Below are positions 1 through 8,156 of a stretch of DNA of 64,000 nucleotides, in pieces. Source of the DNA: an uncultured Oscillospiraceae bacterium (GTDB lineage: Bacteria > Bacillota > Clostridia > Oscillospirales > Oscillospiraceae); the NCBI GenBank assembly GCA_934591815.1, contig CAKTPV010000002.1, forward strand, positions 124,001-188,000, in the 5' to 3' direction. A model generated the notes under the pieces. That model saw only the letters and a program-made list of their open reading frames with translations. It searched no databases and had not been told where the DNA came from. Every line of letters begins with the position of its first letter. The stretch's first letter is position 1. The translations under genes and the position numbers were made by a program.

Positions 1-1386
1 ACCAAGGACGGCGGCGAGGCCGGCGGCTTTCCCGCCAAGGCATCCGCCGCCCGGAAGGCGGGCGCGGGGCTGGTGGTCATCGGCCGCCCGCCCCAGCGGG
101 AGGGTCTGCCCTTTACGGCGGTGCTGGACGTGCTGTGTGAGCGGTTCGGCTGCACCGTCCGGCCGCGGGTGCATATCGTCGGCATCGGCCCCGGCAGCCG
201 GGAGGCTATGACCCACGAGGTCAGCGAGGCCATCGAGACGGCGGACTGTCTCATCGGTGCAAAACGGATGCTGGAGGCGGTGGTGCGGCAGGGTCAGCCC
301 ACCTATAACGCCATTGCGCCGCAGGATATTGCGGACTTTATCCGCACCCACCGGGAATACCGCCGCTTTGCGGTGGTCATGTCCGGCGACACCGGCTTTT
401 TCAGCGGCACCAAAAAGCTGCTGCCGCTGCTGGAGGGCTGTGACACGGCGGTGCTGCCGGGTCTGAGCTCGCTGTCCTATCTGTGCGCCCGCCTCAAAAC
501 CTCCTACGAGGATGTGCGGGTGGTGAGCCTCCACGGACGGCAGTGCAACATTCTGCCGGAGGTGCGGGCAAACAGCCGGCTCTTTGCGCTGGTGGGCGGT
601 GAGCGCAGCATCAACGACCTGTGCCGCACGCTGACAGCGGGCGGTCTGGGCGGCGTCGCCGTGTCTGTGGGACAGCGGCTGGGCTACCCGGACGAGTGCC
701 TCGTGCGCGGCACGGCGGCGGAGCTGGCAGAGGGTGTCTACGCCCCCCTGAGCGTGGCGCTCATCGAAAATCCCCGGCCCGACGCGGTGGTCACGCCGGG
801 TCTGCCGGACGACGCCTTCCTCCGCAGCGCGGAGGGACTGCCGGTGGTGCCTATGACGAAAAGCGAGGTGCGGGCGGTATGCCTGTCCAAGCTGCGTCTG
901 ACAGAGCGGAGCGTCTGCTGGGACATCGGCGCCGGTACCGGCTCGGTGTCGGTGGAGATGGCCTTGCAGGCAAAGCAGGGGCAGGTCTGCGCCGTGGAGC
1001 GGCGGGAGGACGCCGCTGCACTGCTGGAACAGAACCGGGAACGGTTTGCGTTGGAGAACCTACAGGTGGTCTGCGGCAGCGCGCCGGAGGCCTGTGCCGG
1101 TCTGCCCGCGCCCACCCACGTATTTATCGGCGGCAGCGCCGGCAATATGCGGGAGATCGTGGCGCTGCTGCTGGCAAGAAACCCCCGTGTCCGCATCGTG
1201 GCCACGGCGGTCTCGCTGGAATCCATCGCCGAGCTGACGGACTGCCTGACGGCGTTCCCCTTTGCGGAGACAGAGGTGGTATCCCTGCAGGCGGCGCGGG
1301 ACAGGAGGGCCGGAGGCTATCACCTGATGAGCGGGCAGAACCCCATTTATATTTTTACGATGCAGGGCGGAGGGGAACAGACATGA
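1..1386 (+). CDS. cbiET: CbiJ-CbiE-CbiT fusion, cobalamin biosynthesis (5' end outside window)
   Basis: This is a cobalamin corrin-ring enzyme open at the left window edge. The first ~45 codons continue in frame upstream of any start and read like the C-terminus of precorrin-6A reductase (CobK/CbiJ: a TKDGG element, then VVIGRP). Next comes a CbiE-type tetrapyrrole methylase domain beginning VHIVGIGPGS, then a CbiT-type methyltransferase/decarboxylase domain with the SAM-binding motif DIGAGTGSVSVE. CbiE and CbiT together methylate C5 and C15 and decarboxylate the C12 side chain of precorrin-7 (cobalt-precorrin-7 in the anaerobic route). The stop overlaps the next start by 4 bp (ATGA). The reductase assignment rests on a short fragment; the other two domains are secure. 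Confidence 0.88.
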   Translation, partial: TKDGGEAGGFPAKASAARKAGAGLVVIGRPPQREGLPFTAVLDVLCERFGCTVRPRVHIVGIGPGSREAMTHEVSEAIETADCLIGAKRMLEAVVRQGQPTYNAIAPQDIADFIRTHREYRRFAVVMSGDTGFFSGTKKLLPLLEGCDTAVLPGLSSLSYLCARLKTSYEDVRVVSLHGRQCNILPEVRANSRLFALVGGERSINDLCRTLTAGGLGGVAVSVGQRLGYPDECLVRGTAAELAEGVYAPLSVALIENPRPDAVVTPGLPDDAFLRSAEGLPVVPMTKSEVRAVCLSKLRLTERSVCWDIGAGTGSVSVEMALQAKQGQVCAVERREDAAALLEQNRERFALENLQVVCGSAPEACAGLPAPTHVFIGGSAGNMREIVALLLARNPRVRIVATAVSLESIAELTDCLTAFPFAETEVVSLQAARDRRAGGYHLMSGQNPIYIFTMQGGGEQT

Positions 1387-2345
1387 TGTGGTCGCTGGCG
1401 GCACTGGTCATCGGCTTTGGCATAGACCTTCTGGTGGGCGACCCCCACGGCTTCCCCCACCCGGTAGTGCTGATTGGAAAATGTATCAGTGCATTGGAGC
1501 GAGGGCTGCGGCGCATCTGCCCCAAAACGCCCGCCGGCGAGCGGGCGGCGGGCGCGATCCTGTGGGGCGCGGTGGTCATCGTGTCCACCGCCGTCCCGGC
1601 GGGGCTGCTGCGGCTGTGCGGGCTGGTCAGCCCGTGGCTGCGTCTGGCGCTGGAGAGCGTGATGTGCTGGCAGATCCTGGCGGTCAAGTCCCTGCGGGAC
1701 GAGACCATGAAGGTCTATGACGCGCTGGAGAGCGGCGATCTTGCGGCCTCCCGCCGCGCCGTCTCCATGATCGTGGGGCGGGACACCGACCGGCTGGACG
1801 ACGCCGCCGTGACCCGCGCCGCCGTGGAGACGGTGGCGGAGAACACCTCCGACGGCGTGGTGGCGCCGCTGCTGTTCCTGGCCATCGGCGGCGCGCCGCT
1901 GGGCTTTTTCTACAAGGCGGTGAACACCATGGACTCCATGCTGGGGTATGTGGAGCCGCCCTATAAAAACATCGGTCTGGTACCCGCCAAGGCCGACGAC
2001 GTGGTGAATTACATCCCGGCGCGGCTGTCGGCGCTTCTGATGCTGGCGGCTGGCGGCCTGATGGGGCTGGATACGGCGGCAGGCTGGCGGATCTTCCGCC
2101 GTGACCGCCGAAAGCACGCCAGCCCCAACTCAGCCCAGACGGAATCTGTCTGCGCAGGACTGCTGGGCGTGCGTCTGGCAGGGGATGCGTGGTACCACGG
2201 CGTGCTGCACAAAAAGGAGTATATCGGCGACGCATCGCGGGAGATCACCCACGAGGATATCCCCCGCGTGTGCCGCCTGATGACGGTCACAGCGCTTCTC
2301 ACCCTGCTTTTGAGCTGCGGGGTCAAGCTGCCCTTTGCGCTGTAA
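1383..2345 (+). CDS. cbiB: Adenosylcobinamide-phosphate synthase CbiB
   Basis: CbiB is an integral membrane enzyme that attaches aminopropanol (or its phosphate) to adenosylcobyric acid to make adenosylcobinamide (phosphate). The 320-residue protein has the expected length, several hydrophobic helices, the family's N-terminal LLVGDPHGFPHPVVLIGK element, and VAENTSDGVVAPLLF plus NTMDSMLGY motifs. The ATG is embedded in the stop of the preceding gene, so translation is probably coupled. An ATG one codon later is also possible. It lies between the CbiE/T fusion and CobD, which makes the aminopropanol phosphate precursor used here. Confidence 0.95.
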   Translation: MMWSLAALVIGFGIDLLVGDPHGFPHPVVLIGKCISALERGLRRICPKTPAGERAAGAILWGAVVIVSTAVPAGLLRLCGLVSPWLRLALESVMCWQILAVKSLRDETMKVYDALESGDLAASRRAVSMIVGRDTDRLDDAAVTRAAVETVAENTSDGVVAPLLFLAIGGAPLGFFYKAVNTMDSMLGYVEPPYKNIGLVPAKADDVVNYIPARLSALLMLAAGGLMGLDTAAGWRIFRRDRRKHASPNSAQTESVCAGLLGVRLAGDAWYHGVLHKKEYIGDASREITHEDIPRVCRLMTVTALLTLLLSCGVKLPFAL

Positions 2346-2356
2346 AGGAGACACAG

Positions 2357-3421
2357 ATGCTGTATCAAACGGAAAACCAACACGGCGGCGACGTGTACGG
2401 CGGCGGTATCACTCTGGATTTTTCCGCCAACACCAACCCGCTGGGTACGCCTCCCGGCGTTTTGGAGGCGGTACGCCGCGGGCTGCCCCAGCTGCACCGC
2501 TACCCCGACCCCTACTGCCGCCAGCTGGTGCAGGCCATCGCGGCCCACGAGCAGGTGCCGGCATCGTATGTCCTCTGCGGAAACGGCGCGGCGGACCTGA
2601 TCTACGCATACTGCGCCGCCCTGCGGCCCCGGACGGCGGCGGAACCGGCTCCCACCTTCGCCGAGTACGGGCTGGGGCTGGCGCAGGTGGGCTGCCGTGT
2701 GGCGCCGTATTTCCTGCATCAGGCGGAGAACTTCGATGTGGGCGAGGGCTTTCTGCCCTTCTTGGAGGCGAAAAAGCCGGAGGTGGTATTCCTCTGCACC
2801 CCCAACAACCCCACCGGACGGCTGCTGCCGCTGCCGCTGCTGGAGCAGATCCTGCAGGGCTGTGCGGCGTGGGGTGCGCGGGTGTTTCTGGATGAGTGCT
2901 TCCTCGATCTTACGGAGGACGGCATCAGCGCCAAATCCCTTTTGGCGGCGCACCCGGAGCTGCTGATCCTGAAGGCCTTTACCAAGAGCTACGGCATGGC
3001 GGGCATCCGGCTGGGGTACTGCCTGTGCGCCGACAGCACGCTGCTGCGCCGCATGGCAAGCGCGTCCCAGCCGTGGAATGTATCCTCGCTGGCGCAGAGC
3101 GCCGGTGTGGCGGCGCTGGCGGAGCAGGATTTTCTGCAAAGAACACGATCCCTCGTCCATACGGAGCGGCTCTGGCTCACGGATAGCCTGACGGCGCTGG
3201 GCTTCTGGGTATGCCCGTCCCAAGCCAACTACCTGCTGTTCCGCGGGCCGCGTGGCTTGCGGGAGGGCCTGCTGCGGCAGGGCATCGCCATCCGGGGCTG
3301 TGGGAATTACAGCGGGCTGGACGACGGGTGGTATCGCATCGCCGTGCGGCCTCATGAGGAGAACGAAGCGTTGATAACGGCCATCCGGCAATTCTGCAAG
3401 GAGAGATCGCTATGGCAATGA
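2357..3421 (+). CDS. cobD: L-threonine-O-3-phosphate decarboxylase CobD
   Basis: CobD is a PLP-dependent class I/II aminotransferase-fold enzyme that decarboxylates L-threonine phosphate to aminopropanol phosphate for the nucleotide loop of cobalamin. The 354-residue product opens with HGGDVYGGG and FSANTNPLG, carries the TPNNPTG loop and the PLP-lysine region LKAFTKSYGMAGIRLGY. The chosen ATG follows an AAAGGAG ribosome binding site; an in-frame GTG further upstream would run back into cbiB and is rejected. The histidinol-phosphate aminotransferase HisC is the closest alternative, but the NTNPLG signature and the operon favour CobD. Confidence 0.93.
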   Translation: MLYQTENQHGGDVYGGGITLDFSANTNPLGTPPGVLEAVRRGLPQLHRYPDPYCRQLVQAIAAHEQVPASYVLCGNGAADLIYAYCAALRPRTAAEPAPTFAEYGLGLAQVGCRVAPYFLHQAENFDVGEGFLPFLEAKKPEVVFLCTPNNPTGRLLPLPLLEQILQGCAAWGARVFLDECFLDLTEDGISAKSLLAAHPELLILKAFTKSYGMAGIRLGYCLCADSTLLRRMASASQPWNVSSLAQSAGVAALAEQDFLQRTRSLVHTERLWLTDSLTALGFWVCPSQANYLLFRGPRGLREGLLRQGIAIRGCGNYSGLDDGWYRIAVRPHEENEALITAIRQFCKERSLWQ

Positions 3422-4875
3422 ATATTATGATACAAGGGACCATGTCCAACGCCGGAAAAAGCCTGCTGGCGGCGGGACTCTGCCGCGTTCTGAAGCAGGA
3501 CGGCTACCGCGTGGCACCGTTCAAGAGCCAGAATATGGCGCTGAACTCCTTCATCACCAGGGACGGCGGCGAGATGGGCCGGGCGCAGGTGGTGCAGGCG
3601 GAGGCCGCCGGGATCGAGCCGGACACCCGCATGAACCCTATCCTGCTCAAGCCCACCACCGACGTGGGCAGTCAGGTCATCGTAAACGGACAGGTGCGGG
3701 GCAATATGCAGGCCATGGAGTATTTCCGCCGCAAACGGGACTACATCCCCGCCGTGCTGGAGGCCTACAACAGTCTAGCGGCAGAGTACGACGTGATCGT
3801 CATCGAGGGGGCGGGCAGCCCCGCGGAGATCAATCTCAAACAGGATGACATCGTGAACATGGGACTTGCCAAGCTGGTGGACGCGCCGGTGCTGCTGGTA
3901 GGTGACATCGACCGGGGCGGCGTGTTCGCCCAGCTCTACGGCACGGTGGCGCTGCTGGAGGAGGATGAGCGCCGCCGCATCAAGGGCGTGGTGGTCAACA
4001 AGTTCCGGGGCGACCGGGCCATTCTGGAGCCGGGGCTGAAAACGCTGGAGGAGCTTTGCGGCATCCCGGTGGCAGGGGTCATCCCCTACACCCATGTGGA
4101 CATCGACGACGAGGACAGCCTGACGGAGCGGTTTGACCGCTCCACGGAGCGGAAGCTCCTGGATATCGCGGTGGTCCGCGTACCGCGCATCTCCAATTTC
4201 ACGGATTTCAGCCCCTTTGAGCGGTACGAGAACGTATCGCTGCGCTATGTGGATCAGGTGAGCGACCTGCACCAGCCGGACATGATCCTGCTGCCGGGCA
4301 CCAAGAGCACCATCGCCGACCTGCGGTGGCTGCGGCAGTCCGGTCTGGAGGCGGCCATCCTGAAGGCGGCCGACGCCGGTACGCTGATCTTCGGCGTCTG
4401 CGGCGGCTACCAGATGCTGGGACGCACCGTGTCCGACCCGGAGCAGGTGGAGGCCGCCGGGGTCACGGAGATCAGCGGCTTGGGGCTGCTGGACATGGAC
4501 ACCGCGTTCCGCGGCGAGAAGGTACAGACCCAGACGCAGGGCGTCTTTCACGGTGTGGAGGGACTGCTCTCCGCCCTGAACGGCCTGGCCTACGAGGGGT
4601 ATGAGATCCACATGGGACGCAGCCGGCAGCAGATGCCCGCCCTCAGCGGCGGCGGAAACGTGTACGGCAGCTACGTCCACGGTATCTTTGACGCGCCGGG
4701 CATCGCCGATACGATCCTGCGGGCGCTGTGCGCCAGAAAGGGCGTGTCCTTTGACGCGCTGGCGACCTTCGATGCCCGCGGCTACAAGGAGCGGCAGTAT
4801 GACCTGCTGGCGGACGTGGTGCGCGGCGGGCTGGATATGCCCTTTGTCTACCGTGTGCTGCACCGGGAGGTATAA
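3412..4875 (+). CDS. cobQ: Cobyric acid synthase CobQ/CbiP
   Basis: This glutamine- and ATP-dependent amidotransferase amidates side chains b, d, e and g of adenosylcobyrinic acid a,c-diamide. The 487-residue protein has an N-terminal dethiobiotin-synthetase-like ATPase domain with the P-loop TMSNAGKSLLAAGL and a C-terminal class I glutaminase domain with the nucleophile in FGVCGGYQMLG and a YVHGIFD histidine. The ATG overlaps the end of cobD by 10 bp, so it belongs to the same transcript. An intrinsic terminator follows directly, marking this as the last gene of the cobalamin operon. Confidence 0.96.
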   Translation: MAMNIMIQGTMSNAGKSLLAAGLCRVLKQDGYRVAPFKSQNMALNSFITRDGGEMGRAQVVQAEAAGIEPDTRMNPILLKPTTDVGSQVIVNGQVRGNMQAMEYFRRKRDYIPAVLEAYNSLAAEYDVIVIEGAGSPAEINLKQDDIVNMGLAKLVDAPVLLVGDIDRGGVFAQLYGTVALLEEDERRRIKGVVVNKFRGDRAILEPGLKTLEELCGIPVAGVIPYTHVDIDDEDSLTERFDRSTERKLLDIAVVRVPRISNFTDFSPFERYENVSLRYVDQVSDLHQPDMILLPGTKSTIADLRWLRQSGLEAAILKAADAGTLIFGVCGGYQMLGRTVSDPEQVEAAGVTEISGLGLLDMDTAFRGEKVQTQTQGVFHGVEGLLSALNGLAYEGYEIHMGRSRQQMPALSGGGNVYGSYVHGIFDAPGIADTILRALCARKGVSFDALATFDARGYKERQYDLLADVVRGGLDMPFVYRVLHREV

Positions 4876-4901
4876 CGCCGCCCGCCTCCTATTGGCATCA
4901 A

Positions 4902-4942
4902 TAAAAAAGATCCTGCCGGTGTAGACCGGCAGGGTCTTTTTT
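4902..4942 (+). terminator. Intrinsic terminator of the cobalamin operon
   Basis: GATCCTGCCGGT pairs with ACCGGCAGGGTC (12 bp with one G-T pair) around a 4-nt loop, flanked by A and T runs. It sits 27 bp after the cobQ stop. Confidence 0.9.
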
Positions 4943-4999
4943 ATAGAGCGAGCCTCGCCCGTGCGTAAAAAGGCGGCAGCACCTCTCCCCTGGCACAGC

Positions 5000-5026
5000 A
5001 AAAACGGCGCACCCAAGGGTGCGCCG
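5000..5026 (-). terminator. Intrinsic terminator of the amidohydrolase operon
   Basis: A perfect 10-bp stem, CGGCGCACCC/GGGTGCGCCG with a 2-nt loop, is followed on the minus strand by five T residues. It lies 42 bp beyond the stop of the M20 amidohydrolase gene. Confidence 0.85.
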
Positions 5027-5067
5027 CTTCTGCGAAATTTGAAAGAGGAGTATCTAACATGGCCGCG

Positions 5068-6258
5068 TCAGCGGCTCAGATATTTCAGGGCAATGGCGCT
5101 CATAGCCGCCGTGCCGGACTTGAGCACATCCTCGTTGAACACGATCTTGCCGTTGTGCAGGGAGACCAGCTCCTTGCCGCAGCCCGCGTCGGTCATCATG
5201 AACGCCGACGGCGTGTTGGTGAGCTTGCCGAAGAAGCTGAAATCCTCGCTGCCGGAGAAGGGGCGGTCGAGGTGGAGCACCTTGTCTGTGCCCAGCTCCT
5301 CCGTGACTGCCTGCTCCACCAGATCGATCATGGCGCCGTCGTTGTACTGGAGGGCGTAGCCCTCCTCCAGCTTCACCTCGATGTCGCAGTTGAAGGCAAG
5401 GCCGATGCCCTTGCAGATGCGGTCGATCTCCTCGATGGCGGTATCCCGTGCCGTGTCGCTGAAGCTGCGCAGCACCGCCACCATCCGGGCCTCGCCGGCG
5501 GTGATGTTCACCGCGTCGCCGCCGGACATGGTACCCACCGTCAGCACGGCGGAGTCCATGGGGTCGATGCGGCGGGACACCACCGTTTGCAGCGCGGTGA
5601 TGAGATACCCCGCGCAGGCGATGGCGTCGTGGGCGGTATGGGGCGCAGAGCCGTGGCCGCTCTTGCCGTGTACGGCGATGTGGAACAGATCCACCGCGCT
5701 GGTAAAGTACCCCTTATAGAGCTGCATCCGGCCCACGGTGTCGTTGCCGGAGGGGCAGACGTGCTGGCCAAAGATGGCGTCCACATGGGGGTTCTCCATG
5801 ACGCCCGCCGCCACCAGCGCCCGGGCGCCGCCGGGCATGGTGTCCTCGCTGGGCTCGAAGATGAACTTCACCGTACCGGCGAAGCTGTCACGCATATGGC
5901 ACAGCGTCTTGGCCGTACCCAGCAGCATAGTGGTGTGCAGATCGTGGCCGCAGGCGTGCATCACGCCCTCGGTCTCGCTGGCAAAGGGTACGCCCGACTC
6001 CTCGTGGACGGGCAGGGCGTCGATGTCGGCGCGGAGCGCCACGCACTTGCCGGGGCCCTTGCCGCCGTGGAGCAGTCCCACCACGGCGGTGGGCAGGGGC
6101 TGCTGGATCTCGTCCACGCCCATCTTCTCCAGCTCCCGCCGGATAAGGGCGCTGGTACGTACCTCCTGCATACCCAGCTCCGGGTGGGCGTGGATATCCC
6201 GCCGGATGGCGGTCAGCTCCTCAAAAATACTATCAACAAACGTCTTGATCTCGGACAT
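5068..6258 (-). CDS. M20-family metal-dependent amidohydrolase (N-acyl amino acid hydrolase type)
   Basis: This cytoplasmic dinuclear metal hydrolase belongs to the M20D/amidohydrolase group that removes acyl groups from N-acyl amino acids or related amides. The 396 residues include HAHPELG near the N-terminus, ALRADIDALPV and the metal-binding ACGHDLHTTMLLGTA, then EPSED with the catalytic and ligand acidic residues, as expected for the family (~390 residues). It is the second gene of a leader-transporter-amidohydrolase transcript, 33 bp after the transporter. The substrate is unknown; the neighbouring transporter presumably imports it or exports the product. Confidence 0.88.
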   Translation of the reverse strand: MSEIKTFVDSIFEELTAIRRDIHAHPELGMQEVRTSALIRRELEKMGVDEIQQPLPTAVVGLLHGGKGPGKCVALRADIDALPVHEESGVPFASETEGVMHACGHDLHTTMLLGTAKTLCHMRDSFAGTVKFIFEPSEDTMPGGARALVAAGVMENPHVDAIFGQHVCPSGNDTVGRMQLYKGYFTSAVDLFHIAVHGKSGHGSAPHTAHDAIACAGYLITALQTVVSRRIDPMDSAVLTVGTMSGGDAVNITAGEARMVAVLRSFSDTARDTAIEEIDRICKGIGLAFNCDIEVKLEEGYALQYNDGAMIDLVEQAVTEELGTDKVLHLDRPFSGSEDFSFFGKLTNTPSAFMMTDAGCGKELVSLHNGKIVFNEDVLKSGTAAMSAIALKYLSR

Positions 6259-6291
6259 TTTCGCTACCTCACTTCCGGAAATCCGCTTATC

Positions 6292-7473
6292 TTACAGCCA
6301 GCTGCTCATCACGCCGGCCACCAGCACGGAGGTGATGGACACGGTGACCATACCGGCCACCAGCATCTTGGGCATGATCTGGGCGTTGATGGCCGCCCGC
6401 TCCTCGGCGTTGGTACCGGTGGACTCGGACACCTCGTTGGAGATGATGACCGTGCCGGGGAAGCCGAACAGGCAGGAGCTGCCGATGGCCATGGACATCT
6501 GCCAGCTGTACCCGAAGATCTTGCCCACAAGGATGGAGACCACAGAGAAGGCCACGGTGCCGATGACCACGCAGACCAGCAGCGGCACCACCATGCCGCC
6601 CACCATCTCCGGGGTGGCGGAGGCCAGATTGGTGAAGATGGACAGGGTGATGATGGGCATCACGATGCCGGTGGCGTGGGCCTTGCCCAGCGCGTCCTCA
6701 TCCAGGAAGCCCAGCTCCTTGCACAGCACGCCGAAGATCAGGCACCACACCAGCTTGTTGACCGCGTCGTGGAACAGGCTGGACACCCACACGGACAGCA
6801 GCGCCACCAGAATGACCTTGGCAATGATGGCATTGGGGGTGTTGTACTTATCGGGCAGGGCGGGGATCAGCTTCTTGCGGCCCGCGGCGGCAGCCTGCAC
6901 GGCGCCGGCGGCGGTGTCCACCTGCAGCTCACCGGCGTCGATCTGCCCCTTGATGCGCTTGGCCTCGCTCTTGAGGCACAGGGATGCCACGGGGTAACCC
7001 ACGAAGCCCTGGGCGCACATGACCAGCGTGGCGAACACCGCCAGATCGGGGAGGTTTGCCTTGTTGGCCATGTCCTGCATGGTCAGGGTCGCCACCACGC
7101 CGCCGGACAGGATGGGCGCGCCCACCAGTGCGAAGCCGCGGTCAACGATCAGCTGGCCAAGGAAGAACACGGCGGCGGAAATGCCAATGCACGCCACGGC
7201 GGCAATGATGACGGTGCGCCACTGTGCGCCGAAGTCACGGAGCTTGATGGTGGTGCCCAGATGCACCAGCAGCATGGTCACCAGCAGGCCCGCCATGCTC
7301 AGCAGCGTGGAGTCGGCAAACATGGTGGTGGGGAACACGCCCGTCCAGAAGCCCGCCAGAAACACCACGGAGGCTACCAGCAGCATGGAAACAATGGCTT
7401 TCGTTTTCGCGGAGACCATGTCTCCGACGGCGAACACCACGAAGATGATCGCAGCAGCTAAGATCGCATTCAT
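6292..7473 (-). CDS. Polytopic membrane transporter of uncertain substrate
   Basis: The 393-residue protein is almost entirely hydrophobic with roughly ten predicted membrane segments, a short charged loop in the middle and a small-residue-rich stretch (VGAPILSGGVVATL) typical of ion-coupled carriers. I do not recognise the exact family; it resembles uncharacterised symporters found beside M20 peptidases. A good AAAGGAG ribosome binding site precedes the ATG. It is cotranscribed with the downstream amidohydrolase, and its own leader contains a small reading frame and a terminator, so expression is likely controlled by attenuation. A role in uptake of an N-acylated compound is inference from context. 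Confidence 0.65.
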   Translation of the reverse strand: MNAILAAAIIFVVFAVGDMVSAKTKAIVSMLLVASVVFLAGFWTGVFPTTMFADSTLLSMAGLLVTMLLVHLGTTIKLRDFGAQWRTVIIAAVACIGISAAVFFLGQLIVDRGFALVGAPILSGGVVATLTMQDMANKANLPDLAVFATLVMCAQGFVGYPVASLCLKSEAKRIKGQIDAGELQVDTAAGAVQAAAAGRKKLIPALPDKYNTPNAIIAKVILVALLSVWVSSLFHDAVNKLVWCLIFGVLCKELGFLDEDALGKAHATGIVMPIITLSIFTNLASATPEMVGGMVVPLLVCVVIGTVAFSVVSILVGKIFGYSWQMSMAIGSSCLFGFPGTVIISNEVSESTGTNAEERAAINAQIMPKMLVAGMVTVSITSVLVAGVMSSWL

Positions 7474-7526
7474 TTTGTTTTTCTCCTTTACCTCTTGTGA
7501 TTTTCGGTTTTTTGTCTGGTTCTTCT

Positions 7527-7590
7527 ATAAAAGAAAAGCGGCTCCGTCTGAACGACGAAGCCGCTGATCGACTCTTGTGAGGAGGTCGAT
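7527..7590 (-). terminator. Leader hairpins and terminator upstream of the transporter gene
   Basis: Reading the minus strand after the small reading frame, a 6-bp hairpin ATCGAC/GTCGAT (7590-7567) is followed by a GC-rich terminator stem, AGCGGCT/AGCCGCT extended by CGT/ACG (7565-7537), and a TTTTCTTTT tract. It lies 54 bp before the transporter start, so it can block the operon and acts as a candidate attenuator. Confidence 0.75.
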
Positions 7591-7599
7591 TCGCGTATG

Positions 7600-7752
7600 T
7601 CATGTCAGCCGGTATCTATCTTCTCCGCCAAAATAAGCGTACCAAAAGAAGCCCCCAAAATAGGAGCGGTTACCGGCATAATAGGAGACGGCGGCATGAT
7701 CCTGAACCATGTCGCTGCGGCGCATATCCTGACGCATCATGTGACGGACCAT
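7600..7752 (-). CDS. Small aromatic-rich protein or leader peptide
   Basis: A 50-residue reading frame with a strong GGAGAGGAG ribosome binding site sits between a good promoter and a terminator. The C-terminal half is packed with aromatic residues: six Tyr, four Phe and one Trp within about 28 residues, for example SYFGGFFWYAYFGG; the N-terminal part is rich in Met and Arg. I see no domain. The layout (promoter, small frame, terminator, transporter and amidohydrolase) is that of a leader peptide able to sense aromatic aminoacyl-tRNA supply, but a free-standing small protein is possible. I could not find a convincing antiterminator. Confidence 0.5.
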   Translation of the reverse strand: MVRHMMRQDMRRSDMVQDHAAVSYYAGNRSYFGGFFWYAYFGGEDRYRLT

Positions 7753-7802
7753 TGCTGTCTCCTCTCCGCCGGTAGCAAGCCGACTGTGTTTTGTATGATG
7801 CG

Positions 7803-7831
7803 ATTTTAGAACTTTAAAACGCAAAAGTCAA
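7803..7831 (-). promoter_or_regulatory. Sigma-A promoter of the leader-transporter-amidohydrolase operon
   Basis: On the minus strand TTGACT (7831-7826), a 17-nt spacer and TAAAAT (7808-7803) form a near-consensus promoter 51 bp before the small reading frame. Confidence 0.75.
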
Positions 7832-7890
7832 TGGTGAACTATGACAGCATCACCCCGTTTTCCCGCCGTGCATTTTGTCCATGCTGCACA

Positions 7891-7919
7891 TAGACACGCC
7901 GCCGGACGTCACATATAAT
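7891..7919 (+). promoter_or_regulatory. Sigma-A promoter of the cysE leader
   Basis: TAGACA (7891-7896), a 17-nt spacer and a perfect TATAAT (7914-7919) lie 40 bp before the cysteine-rich leader peptide, predicting a transcript start near 7926. Confidence 0.85.
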
Positions 7920-7959
7920 GAACTAAAGCGCAGAAAGCCTGCGCGAAAAGGAGAAATGT

Positions 7960-8061
7960 ATGACCGTCCGTATGCAGACCAACTGTACCTGTTGTCTGTC
8001 CGCCGCCTGTGCGGGCATGGTCTGCTGCGCCCATTTGGGTCATACATATTCTGCCGGATAA
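7960..8061 (+). CDS. Cysteine-rich leader peptide of cysE
   Basis: A 33-codon reading frame begins six nucleotides after a GGAG site, the ideal spacing; the ATG four bases upstream is too close to the ribosome binding site. Six of 33 residues are cysteine: positions 9, 11, 12, 17, 22 and 23, including two Cys-Cys pairs. It ends 38 bp before a strong intrinsic terminator, and the next gene is serine acetyltransferase, the first step of cysteine synthesis. By analogy with trp/his leader peptides I infer that ribosome stalling at the Cys codons senses Cys-tRNA. The peptide itself probably has no other role. Confidence 0.75.
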   Translation: MTVRMQTNCTCCLSAACAGMVCCAHLGHTYSAG

Positions 8062-8136
8062 CGCGGAGCTTTCCGCGATCATTCTGTATTCTTTTAGAAA
8101 CGGTGGGAGATGTGTGACGTCTCCCACCGTTTTTCT
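8049..8136 (+). promoter_or_regulatory. Cysteine attenuator: antiterminator and terminator before cysE
   Basis: The terminator is a perfect 11-bp stem, ACGGTGGGAGA (8100-8110) with TCTCCCACCGT (8120-8130), followed by TTTTT. The left arm at 8101-8108 can instead pair over eight positions, with three G-T pairs, with TTCTGCCG at 8049-8056, which lies inside the last codons of the leader peptide. A ribosome stalled at Cys22-Cys23 (8023-8028) would leave 8049-8056 free to prevent termination, whereas one at the stop codon would cover it. Confidence 0.72.
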
Positions 8137-8156
8137 ATTATCAGGAGGAATCAAGC

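Noticed and set aside
5059..7461. An 800-codon open frame on the plus strand
   Set aside because: It lies antisense to the M20 hydrolase and transporter genes, has a His/Gly/Gln-rich composition with no domain, and arises from the GC-rich codon pattern of the true genes.
7911..8150. A Cys T-box or SAM riboswitch upstream of cysE
   Set aside because: There is no T-box sequence, specifier loop or SAM-aptamer core; the leader is only about 230 nt and is explained by the leader peptide and terminator.
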